DNA of 64,000 nt from Pelomonas sp047654785 (GCF_047654785.1 NZ_JASGKQ010000003.1:1922001-1986000); one strand, 5' to 3'. Counted from the stretch's first letter, positions 16,565 to 28,200 are shown. Numbers and translations are program-made. Notes: generated by a model not told the origin, from the letters alone.

Positions 16565-17565
16565 CGGCGCAGGACGAGCTGTTCGGCGGCCCGCCGCCCC
16601 CGGCGCCCGCCGCCCGGCCCCGGCGCGGCGTGCAGCCCATGCCGCCCGGGGCCGGCGACCTGGCGCTGGCCGCCGCGCTGCCGCCGCAGGTGCATCTCGG
16701 CACGTCCACCTGGAGCTACCCCGGCTGGCAGGGCCTGGTGTGGCAGGGCCGGCACGGCGAGTCCACGCTGTCCCGGGCCGGCCTGCCGGCCTACGCCGCG
16801 CACCCGCTGCTGCGCGCCGTGGGCATCGACCGCGGCTTCTACCGGCCGCTGGCGGCGGCTGAGTTCCAGCGCCACGCCGAGCAGGTGCCGCGCGGCTTCC
16901 GCTTCACGGTGAAGGCGCCCAGCCTGGTGACCGACGCGCTGCTGCGCGGCGAGGACGGCCGCGGCCAGCAGCCCAACCCGCTGTTCCTCGACCCGGCCGC
17001 CGCGCTGCGGGACTTCATCGAGCCCGCCTACGAAGGCCTGGGCGCCAGCATCGGCGCGCTGGTCTTCCAGATCAGCCCGCTGCCCGGCCCGCGGCTGGCG
17101 CGCCTGGGCGAGCAGCTGGACCGGCTGCATGCGCTGCTGCGCGCGCTGCCGCCGCCGCCGGCCGGCGTGCTGGCCGTCGAGGTGCGCGACGCCGCATGGC
17201 TGACGCCCGAGCTCGCCGCGCTGCTGCGTGACGCGGGCGCCCGCTACTGCCTGGGCCTGCACCCCAAGCTGCCGCCGCTGGCCGGCCAGCTGCCGCTGCT
17301 GCGCGCGCTGTGGCCCGGCCCGCTGGTGGCGCGCTGGAACCTGAACCGCCTGCACGGCCCCTACGGCTACGAACAGGCCGAGCGGCGCTACGGCGAGTTC
17401 GACGCGCTGCTGGACCCCGACCCCGACACGCGCGCCGAGCTGGCCCGCGTCATCCGCGGCACCGCGGGCGCGGGGCAGGACTGCTTCGTCACCGTCTCCA
17501 ACAAGGCCGAGGGCTCGGCGCCGCTGAGCGTGCGCGCGCTGGCGCAGGCGGTGGTGGGCGGCTGA
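16561..17565 (+). CDS. DUF72 domain protein
   Basis: 334 residues, a TIM-barrel-like DUF72 (YecE) family member of unknown biochemical function. Visible family features include LGTSTWSYPGWQGLVW, FYRPLAAAEFQRHAEQVP, FRFTVKAPS, VEVRDAAWL and CFVTVSNKAEGSAPLS. The N-terminal 40 residues are Pro/Ala-rich and probably disordered. It is translationally coupled to pxpA, although no functional link between DUF72 and 5-oxoproline metabolism is known to me. Confidence 0.88.
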   Translation: MTAQDELFGGPPPPAPAARPRRGVQPMPPGAGDLALAAALPPQVHLGTSTWSYPGWQGLVWQGRHGESTLSRAGLPAYAAHPLLRAVGIDRGFYRPLAAAEFQRHAEQVPRGFRFTVKAPSLVTDALLRGEDGRGQQPNPLFLDPAAALRDFIEPAYEGLGASIGALVFQISPLPGPRLARLGEQLDRLHALLRALPPPPAGVLAVEVRDAAWLTPELAALLRDAGARYCLGLHPKLPPLAGQLPLLRALWPGPLVARWNLNRLHGPYGYEQAERRYGEFDALLDPDPDTRAELARVIRGTAGAGQDCFVTVSNKAEGSAPLSVRALAQAVVGG

Positions 17566-17599
17566 CGGGCCGGCGGCCGCGCCCCGGCCCCGAACCGGC

Positions 17600-18901
17600 T
17601 CAGGGCTCGGTCAGCGCGATGCGCATGCCCGAGGTCAGCGGATCGAACACATAGCCGAGCACCGAACGCTCGCCCGCGAGGATGGCCACCGACACCATCA
17701 CGCCCGGCACGAGCGGATAGCGGCGGGCGTCATGCAGGAACTCGCGCCGGGCGGGTTCGATGCGCACGCGGTAGTAGGGCTCCTTGCCCTGCTCGACGAC
17801 GGAGTCCGGGCTGATGTCGATGACCGTCCCCGCCACCGGCTGGAAGCCGCGCGCGCTGGCTGACATGAGCTGCAGCCGCGCCGGCTGGCCCGGGTGGACC
17901 AGGCCCACGTCGCCCACCGGCAGCCGGGCCTCCACCAGCAGCCGCTCGCCGGCCGGCACCAGGCTCATCAGCGTGCCGCCGGGCGGCACGACGCCGCCCT
18001 CGGTCACGACGTTCATCGTCATCACGGTGCCGGCGATGGGCGCGCGCACCACCGTGCGCCGCTGGCTGTCGGTGTACTTGCTCGAGCGCTCCTGGAACTC
18101 GGCCAGCTGCTTGCGCGCGTCCTCGAGGTCCTTGTGCATCTGCTCGCGGTCGCTCGACGCCAGCGTGCGCAGCGACGCGTTCTCCAGCCGGCGGCCGGTG
18201 GCGATGCGGCCCAGCGAGGCGACGGTCTCGTTCAGCGCGCCGCGCGTCATCTCCAGTTCCTTGAGCAGGTTGAGGTGCTCGTACTGGTTGGCGAGCCCGT
18301 CCTTGAGCAGCTTCTCGCTGATGGCGATCTGCTCGCCCAGCAGCTTGAGCTTGCCCTGCAGGTGCTCGCGCCGCGCCTGCAGCTCGTTGAGCTCGCCGTC
18401 GCGCTGCGAGACCTTGAAGCCCTGCACTTCCAGGTTGCCGGCCAGGCGCTGCCGCTGCGACTCGAACAGCTCGCGCGCGGTGCGCACCTGTTCCGGGAAC
18501 TTCGCCGCCAGCGCGGCGGGCACGTCGAAGCTCGCGCGGCCGGCGAGTTGGGCCTCCAGGCGCAGGATGCGGATCTGCAGGCCGCCGATGTGGGCCTCGA
18601 GCTCGCGCAGCTCGGCGTCGGACGCGCTGCGCTCCAGCTCGGCCAGCGCATCGCCGGCCTGCACCGCCTGGCCCTCGCGCACCAGCAGGCGCCGCACGAT
18701 GCCGCCCTCCAGGTGCTGCACGAGCTTGGTCTGGCCCGAGGTCACCACCTCCCCGGCGGAGTGGCTGGCGATGTCGAGCTTGCAGAGCGCGCCCCAGACG
18801 ACGAAGGCGGCCAGCAGGCCGGCCGTGGCCTGCAGCGTGCGCCGCGTGCCGGGCGGCTGGTCGAGCGGGTCGGCGGGCGTGGTGGGGGCGGTGTCGGTCA
18901 T
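17600..18901 (-). CDS. HlyD-family type I secretion membrane fusion protein
   Basis: 433-residue periplasmic adaptor linking an inner-membrane ABC exporter to a TolC-like channel. One N-terminal membrane helix (about residues 24-42) follows a short cytosolic Pro/Thr tail. A biotinyl-lipoyl half (VQHLEGGIVRRLLVREGQAV), a long Leu/Glu/Arg-rich coiled coil (about 90-290), the second lipoyl half (RTVVRAPIAGTV) and a C-terminal beta domain follow. VQHLEGGIV and the terminal PLTSGMRIALTEP are typical of the AprE/PrtE/LapC group. It begins 3 bp after the ABC gene on the same strand and faces the TolC/giant-protein genes across a shared promoter region. Confidence 0.93.
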   Translation of the reverse strand: MTDTAPTTPADPLDQPPGTRRTLQATAGLLAAFVVWGALCKLDIASHSAGEVVTSGQTKLVQHLEGGIVRRLLVREGQAVQAGDALAELERSASDAELRELEAHIGGLQIRILRLEAQLAGRASFDVPAALAAKFPEQVRTARELFESQRQRLAGNLEVQGFKVSQRDGELNELQARREHLQGKLKLLGEQIAISEKLLKDGLANQYEHLNLLKELEMTRGALNETVASLGRIATGRRLENASLRTLASSDREQMHKDLEDARKQLAEFQERSSKYTDSQRRTVVRAPIAGTVMTMNVVTEGGVVPPGGTLMSLVPAGERLLVEARLPVGDVGLVHPGQPARLQLMSASARGFQPVAGTVIDISPDSVVEQGKEPYYRVRIEPARREFLHDARRYPLVPGVMVSVAILAGERSVLGYVFDPLTSGMRIALTEP

Positions 18902-18904
18902 GGG

Positions 18905-20620
18905 TCAGACGGCCGCGGCCGTGTCGGGTCGCAGGGAGGTCACGGTCGCCGACGGTGGCGGACGAACCGCGTTCGCCGCCAGCACGATGCGGGGCACGGG
19001 CTTGGCGTTGAGGTCGATGGTGGCCTCGGCGGCCGCGACGATGAAGGGGTCGTTGCTCATCGCGACGATGCTGCGGCCCTCGCGCACGAGGCGGTTGAGC
19101 AGCGCGGCCACGGCGCGGCAGCCGGCGGCGTCCAGGCCCTCGGTGGGCTCGTCGAGCACCACCAGCGGGCCGCCGCCGGCCAGCGCGCGCACCAGCGCCA
19201 GCCGCCGGCGTATGCCCGGCGGGATCGCCGCGCCGCCGCCGCGCACCGGCATCTGCAGGCCGTCGGGGCTGCCGTCGACGAAATCGGCCAGGCCCAGCTC
19301 GCGGCACAGATCCAGCAGCGCCGCGTCGGCGATCTGCGGCTGCAGCACGGCCAGGTTCTCGCGCAGCGTGCCGTCGAAGAACTGCGGCTCCTGCGGCAGC
19401 CAGGCCACCTGGCCGCGCCACCAGTCGGGCAGCGCCTGGCGCAGGTCCATGCCGTCGGCCAACAGCCGGCCCCGCGAGGGTTCCAGCAGGCCGGCGAGCA
19501 GCTTGGCGAGCGTGGTCTTGCCGGTGCCGTTGCCGCCGGTCACGGCGACGACGCCGCCGCTGCGCAGCTCGAAGTCGAGACGCTCGAACAGCGGCGTGGA
19601 CTGGCGCGGCCACGCGAACGCGAGGTCTTCGAAGCGCAGCGCGCCGCTGTAGCGCAGCAGCGTGCTGCCCTCGCTGCGCTCGCGCGGCAGGCGTGCGAGC
19701 TGGCCCAGCGCGTCCAGCGCGCGGCGGCCGCGGGCCAGGCCGTCGGTCAGCTGGGTCAGGCGGGTCACCGCGGCCAGCGCGCGGCCGGCCAGGATGTTCG
19801 CGCCGATGAGCGTGCCCACGTCGAGCCGGCCGGCGAGCACCTCGCGCGCGCCCAGGCCCATCACCAGCATGCCCAGCAGGATGCCGGCGGCATAGCTGGC
19901 ATTGCCCGACAGGCTCTGCACGCCGGCCAGCAGCGCGCGGCTGCGGTGCAGGTCCACGCCCACCGCGCGCCAGGCCTGGCGCAGCGGCTCATGGGCCTTG
20001 AAGCTGCGCACCAGCTCCGGCGACGCCGCCAGCGTGTGCTGGGTCGCGGCCAGCAGCAGCGCCTGGCGCTGCTGCTCGGCGCCCGGCGCCTGCTGCAGGC
20101 GGTTCGTGAGCCATGACGCGCCCACCACGGCGGCGATGGCCAGCAGCGCCAGCACGCCGAGCAGCGTGTTCAGCGCGAACAGGCAGACGACGAACAGCAG
20201 CGCGGCCGGCGCGTCCAGCAGCGCCGTCAGGCTGGCGGCACCGAAGCTCTGCTGGATGGTGGCCAGGCCCGACAAGGCCTCGCGCCGCGCCGGCGGGGGC
20301 ACGGCGTCGAAGGCGGCGTACTGGCTGTGGGCGCTGGCCGCGAGCGCGGCCTCGCCGAGCTGGCGGTCGGCGCGGGCGCAGGTCCACTGCGCGAGGGCCG
20401 CGCGCGCATGGCGCAGCACCACCTCGAACAGCAGCGCCAGCAGCGCGCCGAGCGTCAGCGCGACGAGCGTGGCGTCCACCCCGAGCGAGAGGTAGCGGTT
20501 CATCACCTGCGTGCTGTAGAGCGCGCTGGTCAGCGCGAGGAAGTTGATCAGCACGGAGGCCCCGGCCAGCTCCCAGCCGACGGCGCGGTGCAGCTTCAGG
20601 CGTTCCCAGAGTTCATTCAT
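18905..20620 (-). CDS. type I secretion ABC transporter with atypical NBD
   Basis: 571 residues from the ATG at 20620. It has an N-terminal transmembrane domain (six helices, about residues 18-320, with ALYSTQVMNRYL and a family-like RxxLxGL region) and a C-terminal ATPase domain. There is no C39 peptidase domain, as expected for RTX export. Walker A (GGNGTGKTT, about 361-369), the Q-loop (LPQEPQFFDGTLREN) and Walker B (LVVLDEPTEGLD, about 485) are intact. The LSGGQ signature position reads AAIPPGIRRR (about 466), and the switch His is replaced (VAMSND, about 520). Reading frame and codon use are normal, so this appears to be a divergent subfamily rather than decay. It is paired with the adjacent HlyD-like gene. 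Confidence 0.88.
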   Translation of the reverse strand: MNELWERLKLHRAVGWELAGASVLINFLALTSALYSTQVMNRYLSLGVDATLVALTLGALLALLFEVVLRHARAALAQWTCARADRQLGEAALAASAHSQYAAFDAVPPPARREALSGLATIQQSFGAASLTALLDAPAALLFVVCLFALNTLLGVLALLAIAAVVGASWLTNRLQQAPGAEQQRQALLLAATQHTLAASPELVRSFKAHEPLRQAWRAVGVDLHRSRALLAGVQSLSGNASYAAGILLGMLVMGLGAREVLAGRLDVGTLIGANILAGRALAAVTRLTQLTDGLARGRRALDALGQLARLPRERSEGSTLLRYSGALRFEDLAFAWPRQSTPLFERLDFELRSGGVVAVTGGNGTGKTTLAKLLAGLLEPSRGRLLADGMDLRQALPDWWRGQVAWLPQEPQFFDGTLRENLAVLQPQIADAALLDLCRELGLADFVDGSPDGLQMPVRGGGAAIPPGIRRRLALVRALAGGGPLVVLDEPTEGLDAAGCRAVAALLNRLVREGRSIVAMSNDPFIVAAAEATIDLNAKPVPRIVLAANAVRPPPSATVTSLRPDTAAAV

Positions 20621-20847
20621 GGCGGGCGGCAGGCCGGCGGCGCGTGGGCCGCTCGAACCCCAAAAGTGGGTGACATGGAGGTGACAGGCCCATTCATTGT
20701 GGGCAGGCGCGTCGCGGGCGAATCCGTGAACAAGCGGGCGATTCCGCCCCTTCATGGTGCATCGGCGGGCCCCACCTCGGGGAGCATGGCGTCCGGGAAG
20801 CTCTGCGCGAGCCGCCCCGCCCCCCGCCAGCTTTCACGAAAACCACC

Positions 20848-22233
20848 ATGACGCTCCGCCTCGCCGCCCGCCCGCTCCTCGCCGCCCTGCACGCCGCCGT
20901 GCTCCTCGCGCTGGCCGGCCCCGCCGCCGCCCAGCCCGCGGCGCCGGGCCGCTCGCTGCCGGACCGCATCGACCGCCTGCTGCAGGAGCACCGCCTGATG
21001 CGCGTGGTGGCCGCCGACGTGGCCAGCGCCGACGCCGCCATCGGCGCGGAGCAGAGCGCCTACTACCCGCGCGTGTCGCTCAGCATGACGGCCGGCCGGC
21101 AGAAGATCGACCGCGACATCGGCACCACCGGCTCGTTCAACCCGCGCGAGCAGTCGGTCTCGGTGAACCAGCTCATCTCGGACTTCGGCGCCACCGGCGA
21201 CCGCGTGCGCACCGCCCGGCTGGTGGCCGACAAGGAACGCCGCGAGCAGGAGCTGCAGCGCCAGAACCTGCTGCTGGCCGCCGTCGAGGCGCAGCTGGCG
21301 CTGATCCGGGCCAGCCAGGTGGTCAAGTTCGCGCGCCGCTCCGAGGACTATGTGCAGCGCCAGACCCAGCTGGAGAACACCCGGCTGGAGGCGGGCCGCG
21401 GCTACGCCACGGACGTGCTGCAGGCCAAGGCCCAGCTCGCCGGCGTGCAGGCCCGCCGCATCGCCGCCGAGCGCCAGTGGCAGGAGGCGGTCAACCGCTA
21501 CGAGGCCGTGTTCGGCGAACGCCCCGCGACGGCCGAGGACCTGGAGGCCCTGGCGGCCCCGGCCGCGCTGCTGCCGGCCAGCGAGGAGGCGGTGCTGGAC
21601 GAGCACTGGCTCGGCGGCAACCCCGACCTCATCGCCGCCCAGGCCCGCGCGCAGGTGGCCCATGCCGAGCGCGACCAGCAGCGCTCCCGCGAACTGGCCC
21701 CGCGCGTGGACCTGCAGGTCTCGCGCAGCCGCTACGACGAGCTGGACGGCGTGCTGGGCAGGCGCGACGACACCCGCGCCCAGGTGCGGCTGAGCTGGTC
21801 CTTCGACGTCGGCATGCGCGCCGCGCGCGTCACCGACGCCGCCGACCAGGCCGCCATCTCGGCCGATGAGAAGGCCGGCTATGTGCGCATCCAGGCCATG
21901 GAAGAGCTGCGCAACGCCTGGACCGGCTGGCGCACCGCCCGCGAGCGCTCGGCCTACCTGAACGACCAGGTCGCGCTGTCCGGCAAGTTCCTGGACCTGG
22001 GCCGCCGCGAGCGCGAGCTGGGCCGCCGCACGCTGCTGGACCTGCTGAGCGGCGAGACCGGCCTGCTGAACGCGCAGAGCGACGCGATCGCCGCGCGCAT
22101 CGACGAGGTGGTCGCCGCCTACCGCGTGATGCGCGCCGGCGGCAAGCTGACGCCCGCGCTGTTCCGCGAGCCGGGCATCGTCGTCCCCGGCAGCGACCTG
22201 ACCGGCGACGCGCCGGCCGCCGCCGCCCACTGA
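20848..22233 (+). CDS. TolC-family outer-membrane efflux/secretion protein
   Basis: 461 residues with a signal peptide (about 1-28, ending GPAAA-Q). Paired helical-hairpin repeats of the outer-membrane channel family include DVASADAAIGAEQSAYYPRV, QLISDFGATGDRV and, in the second half, RAQVRLSWSFDVGM. These correspond to TolC/LapE-type export channels. It lies 47 bp upstream of the giant gene on the same strand and is divergent from the adaptor/ABC genes, so the locus encodes all three exporter parts plus a substrate. The first reliable start is the ATG at 20848. Confidence 0.92.
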   Translation: MTLRLAARPLLAALHAAVLLALAGPAAAQPAAPGRSLPDRIDRLLQEHRLMRVVAADVASADAAIGAEQSAYYPRVSLSMTAGRQKIDRDIGTTGSFNPREQSVSVNQLISDFGATGDRVRTARLVADKERREQELQRQNLLLAAVEAQLALIRASQVVKFARRSEDYVQRQTQLENTRLEAGRGYATDVLQAKAQLAGVQARRIAAERQWQEAVNRYEAVFGERPATAEDLEALAAPAALLPASEEAVLDEHWLGGNPDLIAAQARAQVAHAERDQQRSRELAPRVDLQVSRSRYDELDGVLGRRDDTRAQVRLSWSFDVGMRAARVTDAADQAAISADEKAGYVRIQAMEELRNAWTGWRTARERSAYLNDQVALSGKFLDLGRRERELGRRTLLDLLSGETGLLNAQSDAIAARIDEVVAAYRVMRAGGKLTPALFREPGIVVPGSDLTGDAPAAAAH

Positions 22234-22280
22234 GCCCCGCCGCCCCGCGCGCCCCCTGCCCCCCCGCCGCCCGCCTCCGC

Positions 22281-25200
22281 ATGACCACCTCCACCGACCT
22301 GTCGCTCGACACGCTGCATCTCGCCCTCGAGCAGGCGCTCCAGGCCAGCCAGGCCTCCCCGACGGACGCCGCCGCCCCGCTCGACGCGCTGCGCGCCTTC
22401 CTGCTCGCGCGCGGCCTGCCGGCCGCCGAGGCCGACGCGCTGGCCGACCGCCTGCTGGAGGTGCTCGCCCAGGCGCTGCGCATGGCCCGGGCCGCCGGCC
22501 AGCCGCCGCAGGCGCTGCTGCTGCAGGCCGTCATGCAGGACATGGCCGCCCATGCGCCGCCGGAGCAGGCGGCGGACGGCAGCGCCCCGGCGCCGCACCC
22601 GGCACAGGCCGCCCCCGCCGCGCCCGAGGCCGGCCGCCAGGAACCCGCCGGCCCCTTCGTCGCGCCGTCGTTCTGGGACGCGCCGGACGCGCCGCTCCCG
22701 GAGGCGTCCGGGCCGGCCGCCAGCCGCGCCTTCGGCAGCTTCACCGGCCCCGAGGTCACCGGCCTGACCGGCGACCCCTACAGCCGGACGATGACCACGT
22801 TCAACAACGCGCCGTCGCCCGAGATCACCGCCCTCACCGGCGACGCGAGCGCGCCGCAGCTGATCCGCTTCATCCCGCCCGAGACCGCGGTGCTGACGGT
22901 GGAGGGCTCGCGCCTCTCGCTGCCGGGCGGCGTGGCCGAGTTCCACCAGCCCTCGTCGGCCGCGCCGGCGCCCGGCACGCCGCCCGCGCCGATGGGCAGC
23001 CTGCCGGAGTCGCACGTCGCGCTGCGCGCGGACCAGGCCGAGGTCTTCGAGGGCGACGCCGGCCATCCGACCGAGGTGCGCTTCACCATCACGCGCGACA
23101 ACCCGTTCATGCCGGCCGAGCTGACCTGGGCCGCGACCGGCCTGCCGGCCGAGATGTTCCCGGGTGGCGTGCTGCCGGCCGGCACCGTCAGCTTCGCCGC
23201 CGGGCAGGCCGAGGCCACGATCACGCTGACCCTGGCCGGCAACCGCGTCGAGGAGGCTGGCGCCGCGCGCCTGCTCACCGTCACGCTGGGCGGCGGCATC
23301 CCGGGCCAGATCATCATCGACGAGCCGGTGGCCGAGGTCACCGTGCGCGACGACGACGCCACCGTCGCCATCGCCGCCAACGCGACCCGCGTGGTCGAGG
23401 GCCCCGAGGGCAGCTCGCAGACCATCAGCTTCACCGTCACCCGCAGCCAGGGCCATGGCATCGGCGCCGCCGACTGGCAAGCCGCGGGCGTGGACCCGGC
23501 CTGGTTCGGCGGCACGCTGCCGTCGGGCACCGTCACCTTCGCCGACGGCGAGACCAGCCAGGTCATCACGCTGACGCTGCCCGACAACCGGGCGCTCACC
23601 GGCACGCAGGACCTGACCCTCTCGCTGCTGCCGACGCGGAACCTGGAGCTGGCCCCCGGCCAGGGCACGGCCACGACCACGCTGGTCGACGACGACCTGC
23701 TGGTGGGCGTCACCGCGGGCAGCCCGCGGGTGTTCGAGGGCGACCAGGGCGAGGTGCGCGCGTTCAGCTTCACGCTGACGCGCAACAGCGCCGACGGCGA
23801 GGCCGACGTCGACTGGCAGGCGCTGGGCGTGGACCCGGCCCGCTTCGGCGGCCTGCTGCCGTCGGGCACGGTGCATTTCGCCGCCGGCCAGACCTCGCAG
23901 CTCATCACCCTCGAACTGACCGGCGACCGCACGCCGGGGCCGGACCAGACCCTGTCCGTGCAGATCACCCCGCGCGGCGACCTGCGCGCGGACCCGGCCG
24001 CCACCCTCGCCAGCACCACCATCGTCGATGACGACAGCGTCGTGTCGATCGCGCCGGTCCTGGCCCAGGTGGCCGAGGGCGACGTCGGCGAGGAGACCAC
24101 CATCTCCTTCGTCGTCACCCGCTCCGGCGCGAACGGCCCGGCCTCGGCCGACTGGGAGGCCTCGGGGGTGGACCCGGCGCGCTTCGGCGGCCAGCTGCCC
24201 ACGGGCACCGTCCACTTCGCCGACGGCGAGACCTCGCAGCTCGTCACGCTGACGCTGCGCGGCGACCGCGGCACGCTCGGCACCGAGCCGCTGACCGTGG
24301 CGCTCAAGCCCGGCCCCAACCTGAGCGTCGATCCGGCCGCCGCCACCGCCACCACGACCGTGCTGGACGACGACGGCACCGTCTCGGTCGGCGCCGTGCA
24401 GTCCACCGCGCTGGAAGGCGACACCGGCGAGGCCGTGCCGGTGCAGTTCGTCGTCACCCGCAGCAACGGCGCGGGCAGCGCCAGCGTGGACTGGCAGGCC
24501 GCGGGCGTCGATCCCGCCCGCTTCGGCGGCGTGCTGCCGTCGGGCACGGTCGATTTCGCGCCCGGCGAGACCAGCCGCACCATCACCCTGATGCCGGTGG
24601 GCAACCGCAGCGTCGGCGCCGACGAAACCCTGGCCGTGACGCTGGCCCCGGGCCGCAACCTGCTGCCGGGCGGCACGCCGACGGCGGCCGTCACCCTGCG
24701 GGACGACGACTCGCTGGTGTCGGTCACCAGCAGCGCCAGCAGCATCGTCGAAGGCGACGCCGGCAGCAGCAAGGTGCTCACCTTCACCTTCACGCGCAGC
24801 AACGGCAACGCCGCGGCGAACGTCGATTGGCAGGCGCTCGGCGTCGATGCCGACGACCTCGGCGGCGGGCCGCTATCGGGCAGCGTGCAGTTCGCCCCGG
24901 GCGAGCTGGTGCGCACCATCACCCTGCAGGTCAGCGGCGACCGCGTCGTCGAGCCCGACGAGACGCTGACCCTGCAGGTGCTGCCCGGCCGCAATGCCCA
25001 GCCCGACCCGCAGGCCGGCACGGCCGCCGTGACCATCGTCAACGACGACGCCATCGTCTCCATCACCGCCGCCGCCAGCGAAGTGGACGAGGGCAACGCC
25101 GGCACCAGCCGGCAGATCAGCTTCACGGTCAGCCGCAGCAACGGCAGCAGCGCCTCCAGCGTCGACTGGGTGGCCGGCGGCGGCGTCGACGCGGCCGACT

Positions 25201-28200
25201 TCGTCGGCGGCGTGCTGCCGTCGGGCACGGTGCAGTTCGCCGCCGGCGAGCTGAGCCGGGTGATCACCGTGCCGCTGGCCGGCGACAGCCGCAACGAGGC
25301 CGACGAGGCGCTGACGGTCACGCTGCTGAATCCCGGCGCCAACCTGGCCATCTCCAGCACCGCCGGCGCCGCGACCACCACCATCGTCAACGACGACGAC
25401 GAGGCCTCGATCACCGCGCTGCAGGCCAGCGTCGTCGAAGGCGACCAGGGCAGCACCCAGGTGCTGCGCTTCACGGTTTCGCGCACCACCGACCGCCACG
25501 CCACCAGCGTCGGCTGGCAGCTGTCGGGCGTGGACGCGGCCGATTTCGGCGGCGTGCTGCCGTCGGGCACCGTGCAGTTCGCCGCCGGCGAGCTGAGCCA
25601 CACCCTCGAGCTGACGCTGGCAGGCGACCGCGCCGTCGAGCTCGACGAGACGCTCACGGTCACGCTCGTCAACCCGGGCCCGCGGCTGGCCGTGCTCGAC
25701 CACGGCGTCGCCACCACCACCGTCGTCAACGACGACGGCATGATCTCGATCTCCGCCGACGCGGTGAGCCTCACCGAAGGCGACACCGGCGCCACCCGCA
25801 GCCTCAGCTTCACCGTCAGCCGCACCAACGGCCTGGCCGCCAGCCAGGTGGACTGGACGGTGGGCGGCGGCGTCGATGCCGACGACTTCGCGGGCGGCGC
25901 GCTGCCGGCCGGCACCGTGTACTTCGCCGCGGGCGAGACGAGCAAGCAGATCACGCTGCAGGTCGCCGGCGACCGCATGATCGAACCGGACGAGGCGCTC
26001 ACCGTCCAGCTGGGCAACCCCGGCGCGAACGCCCAGATCGGCCAGGCCACCGCGACCACGCTGCTGCGCAACGACGACGTCGGCTTCACCCTCCAGGGCG
26101 TGGCGATGGACGTCATGGAAGGCAGCACCGGCGGCCAGACCGCCATCACCTTCGAGGTGCGCCGCTCGGAGACGCTCAACACCGGCGCGTCCATCCAGTG
26201 GCGGCTGTTCTCGCTGGGCGGCGACGGCGTGGACGCCAACGACTTCGTCGCCGGCCAGGACGCGCTGTCCAGCAACGGCGGCCTGCCCAGCGGCACGGTG
26301 ACCTTCGCGGCCAGCGAACTCGTCAAGCTCGTCACCGTCTGGGTGAAGGGCGACGCCGTCATCGAGATGGACGAGACCTTCGGCGTGGCGCTGTCGAACC
26401 CGCCGCCCGGCCAGCAGATCCTCTACGGCGAGGCCCAGGGCGTCATCCGCACCGACGACATCGTCTTCAACATCACCGCCGTCACGCCGTCGACCATGGA
26501 AGGCAACGGCACCGGCGGCGTGCAGCAGTTCCTCGTCACCCGCAGCGGCAACCTGTCGAACGCCGCCACCGTCGGCTACACCACCGCCGGCTACGGCGAG
26601 AACCCGGCGGACGCCGCGGACTTCCAGGGTGGCGTGCTGCCCACGGGCACCGTGAGCTTCGCGCCGGGCCAGGCCAGCGTGCTGCTGGAGATCAGCCTCG
26701 ACGGCGACGACCGCCACGAAGGCTACGAGAGCTACGCGGTGCAACTGGTGACGACCCAGCCGAACACCGCCATCGACCGCGGCTTCGCCGTCGCCGGCAT
26801 CGACCCGGACGACATGACCGTCGCCATCGCCGCGCAGAACGCGGTGCTCAAGGAAGGCACCGGCACGGGCCATGTCCACACCTTCGTCGTCACGCGCAGC
26901 GGCTACCTCGACGCGCCCGCGACGCTCAGCTGGAGCGCCTCCGGCGTGGGCGGCTTCGCGGCCAACGCGGCCGACTTCGGCGGCAGCTGGCCGTCCGGCA
27001 CCGTCAGCTTTGGCGTCGGCGAGACCCAGAAGACCATCACGCTGATGCCCGCGGCCGAAGGGCTGTTCGAAACCAACGAGGGCTACACCGTCACCATCGC
27101 CACCACCCAGCCGGGCGTGGTGATCACCACGGCCCAGGCCAACGGCGTCATCCTCAACGACGACAGCGCCATCACCCTGGTGGCCACCGGCCTGGACCTG
27201 GCCGAGGGCAACCCGGCCGCGCCCGCGTCGCTCAGCTTTCAGCTGCAGCGCAACGGCGACCTGACCACGGCTGGCAGCCTGAACTGGTCGCTGCAGCCGG
27301 CCGGCGCGAACCCGGTCGACGCGGCCGACTTCCCCGGCGGCGTGCTGCCCTCGGGCACGGTCCACTTCCCGCGCGGCGTCGGCTCCATCACGGTGACCGT
27401 GCCGCTCGCGGCGGACACAGACGGCGAGTCGGACGAAGGCTTCACGATCCACCTCGACACGCCGTCCGCCGGCATCTCCATCGTCAACCCCGACACGGCC
27501 GGCACCGTCCGCAACGACGACGCGACGATCTCCATCCTGCCGCATGCGCCGGTGGTGGAAGGCAGCGGCGGCATGACGCTGGTCACCGTCACCGTGCAGC
27601 GCGTCGGCGACCTGTCGGTCAGCCACAGCGCCAGCTACCAGGTGAGCGCCGGCTCCGCCGACGCGGCCGACTTCGCGGGCGGCACGCTGCCCAGCGGCGT
27701 CGTCACGTTCGCGCCGGGCGAGGCCACGCAGACCTTCACGCTGGCGGTCGCCGCCGACTCGCTGCTCGAGGGCAGCGAGAACTTCACGGTCACGCTGCAC
27801 AGCCCGAGCGTGGGCCTCAGCATCGGCGACGCGAGCACCACGGTCACGATCACCGACGACGACAACCGCCTGGTCCTGTCGGCCGACCAGGCCGACGTGG
27901 TGGAAGGCGGCCCCGGCGACGTCACCAACGCCACCTTCACCGTCACCCGCACCGGCAACCTGGCGAACGCCACCACCGTCGGCTGGCAGCTGAGCGGCCA
28001 GGGCTCCAACCCCGCCGACGCCGTCGACTTCGCCGGTGGCGTGCTGCCGTCCGGCACCGTGACCTTCGCGGCCGGGCAGGCCACCGCGACGATCACCGTG
28101 CCGGTGGCCGGCGACAGCCGCTTCGAGGGCCCCGAGGGCTACGCCGTGACGCTGATCAACGCGCCCGACGGCACGGAGATCGGCGTCGGCACGGCGGACA

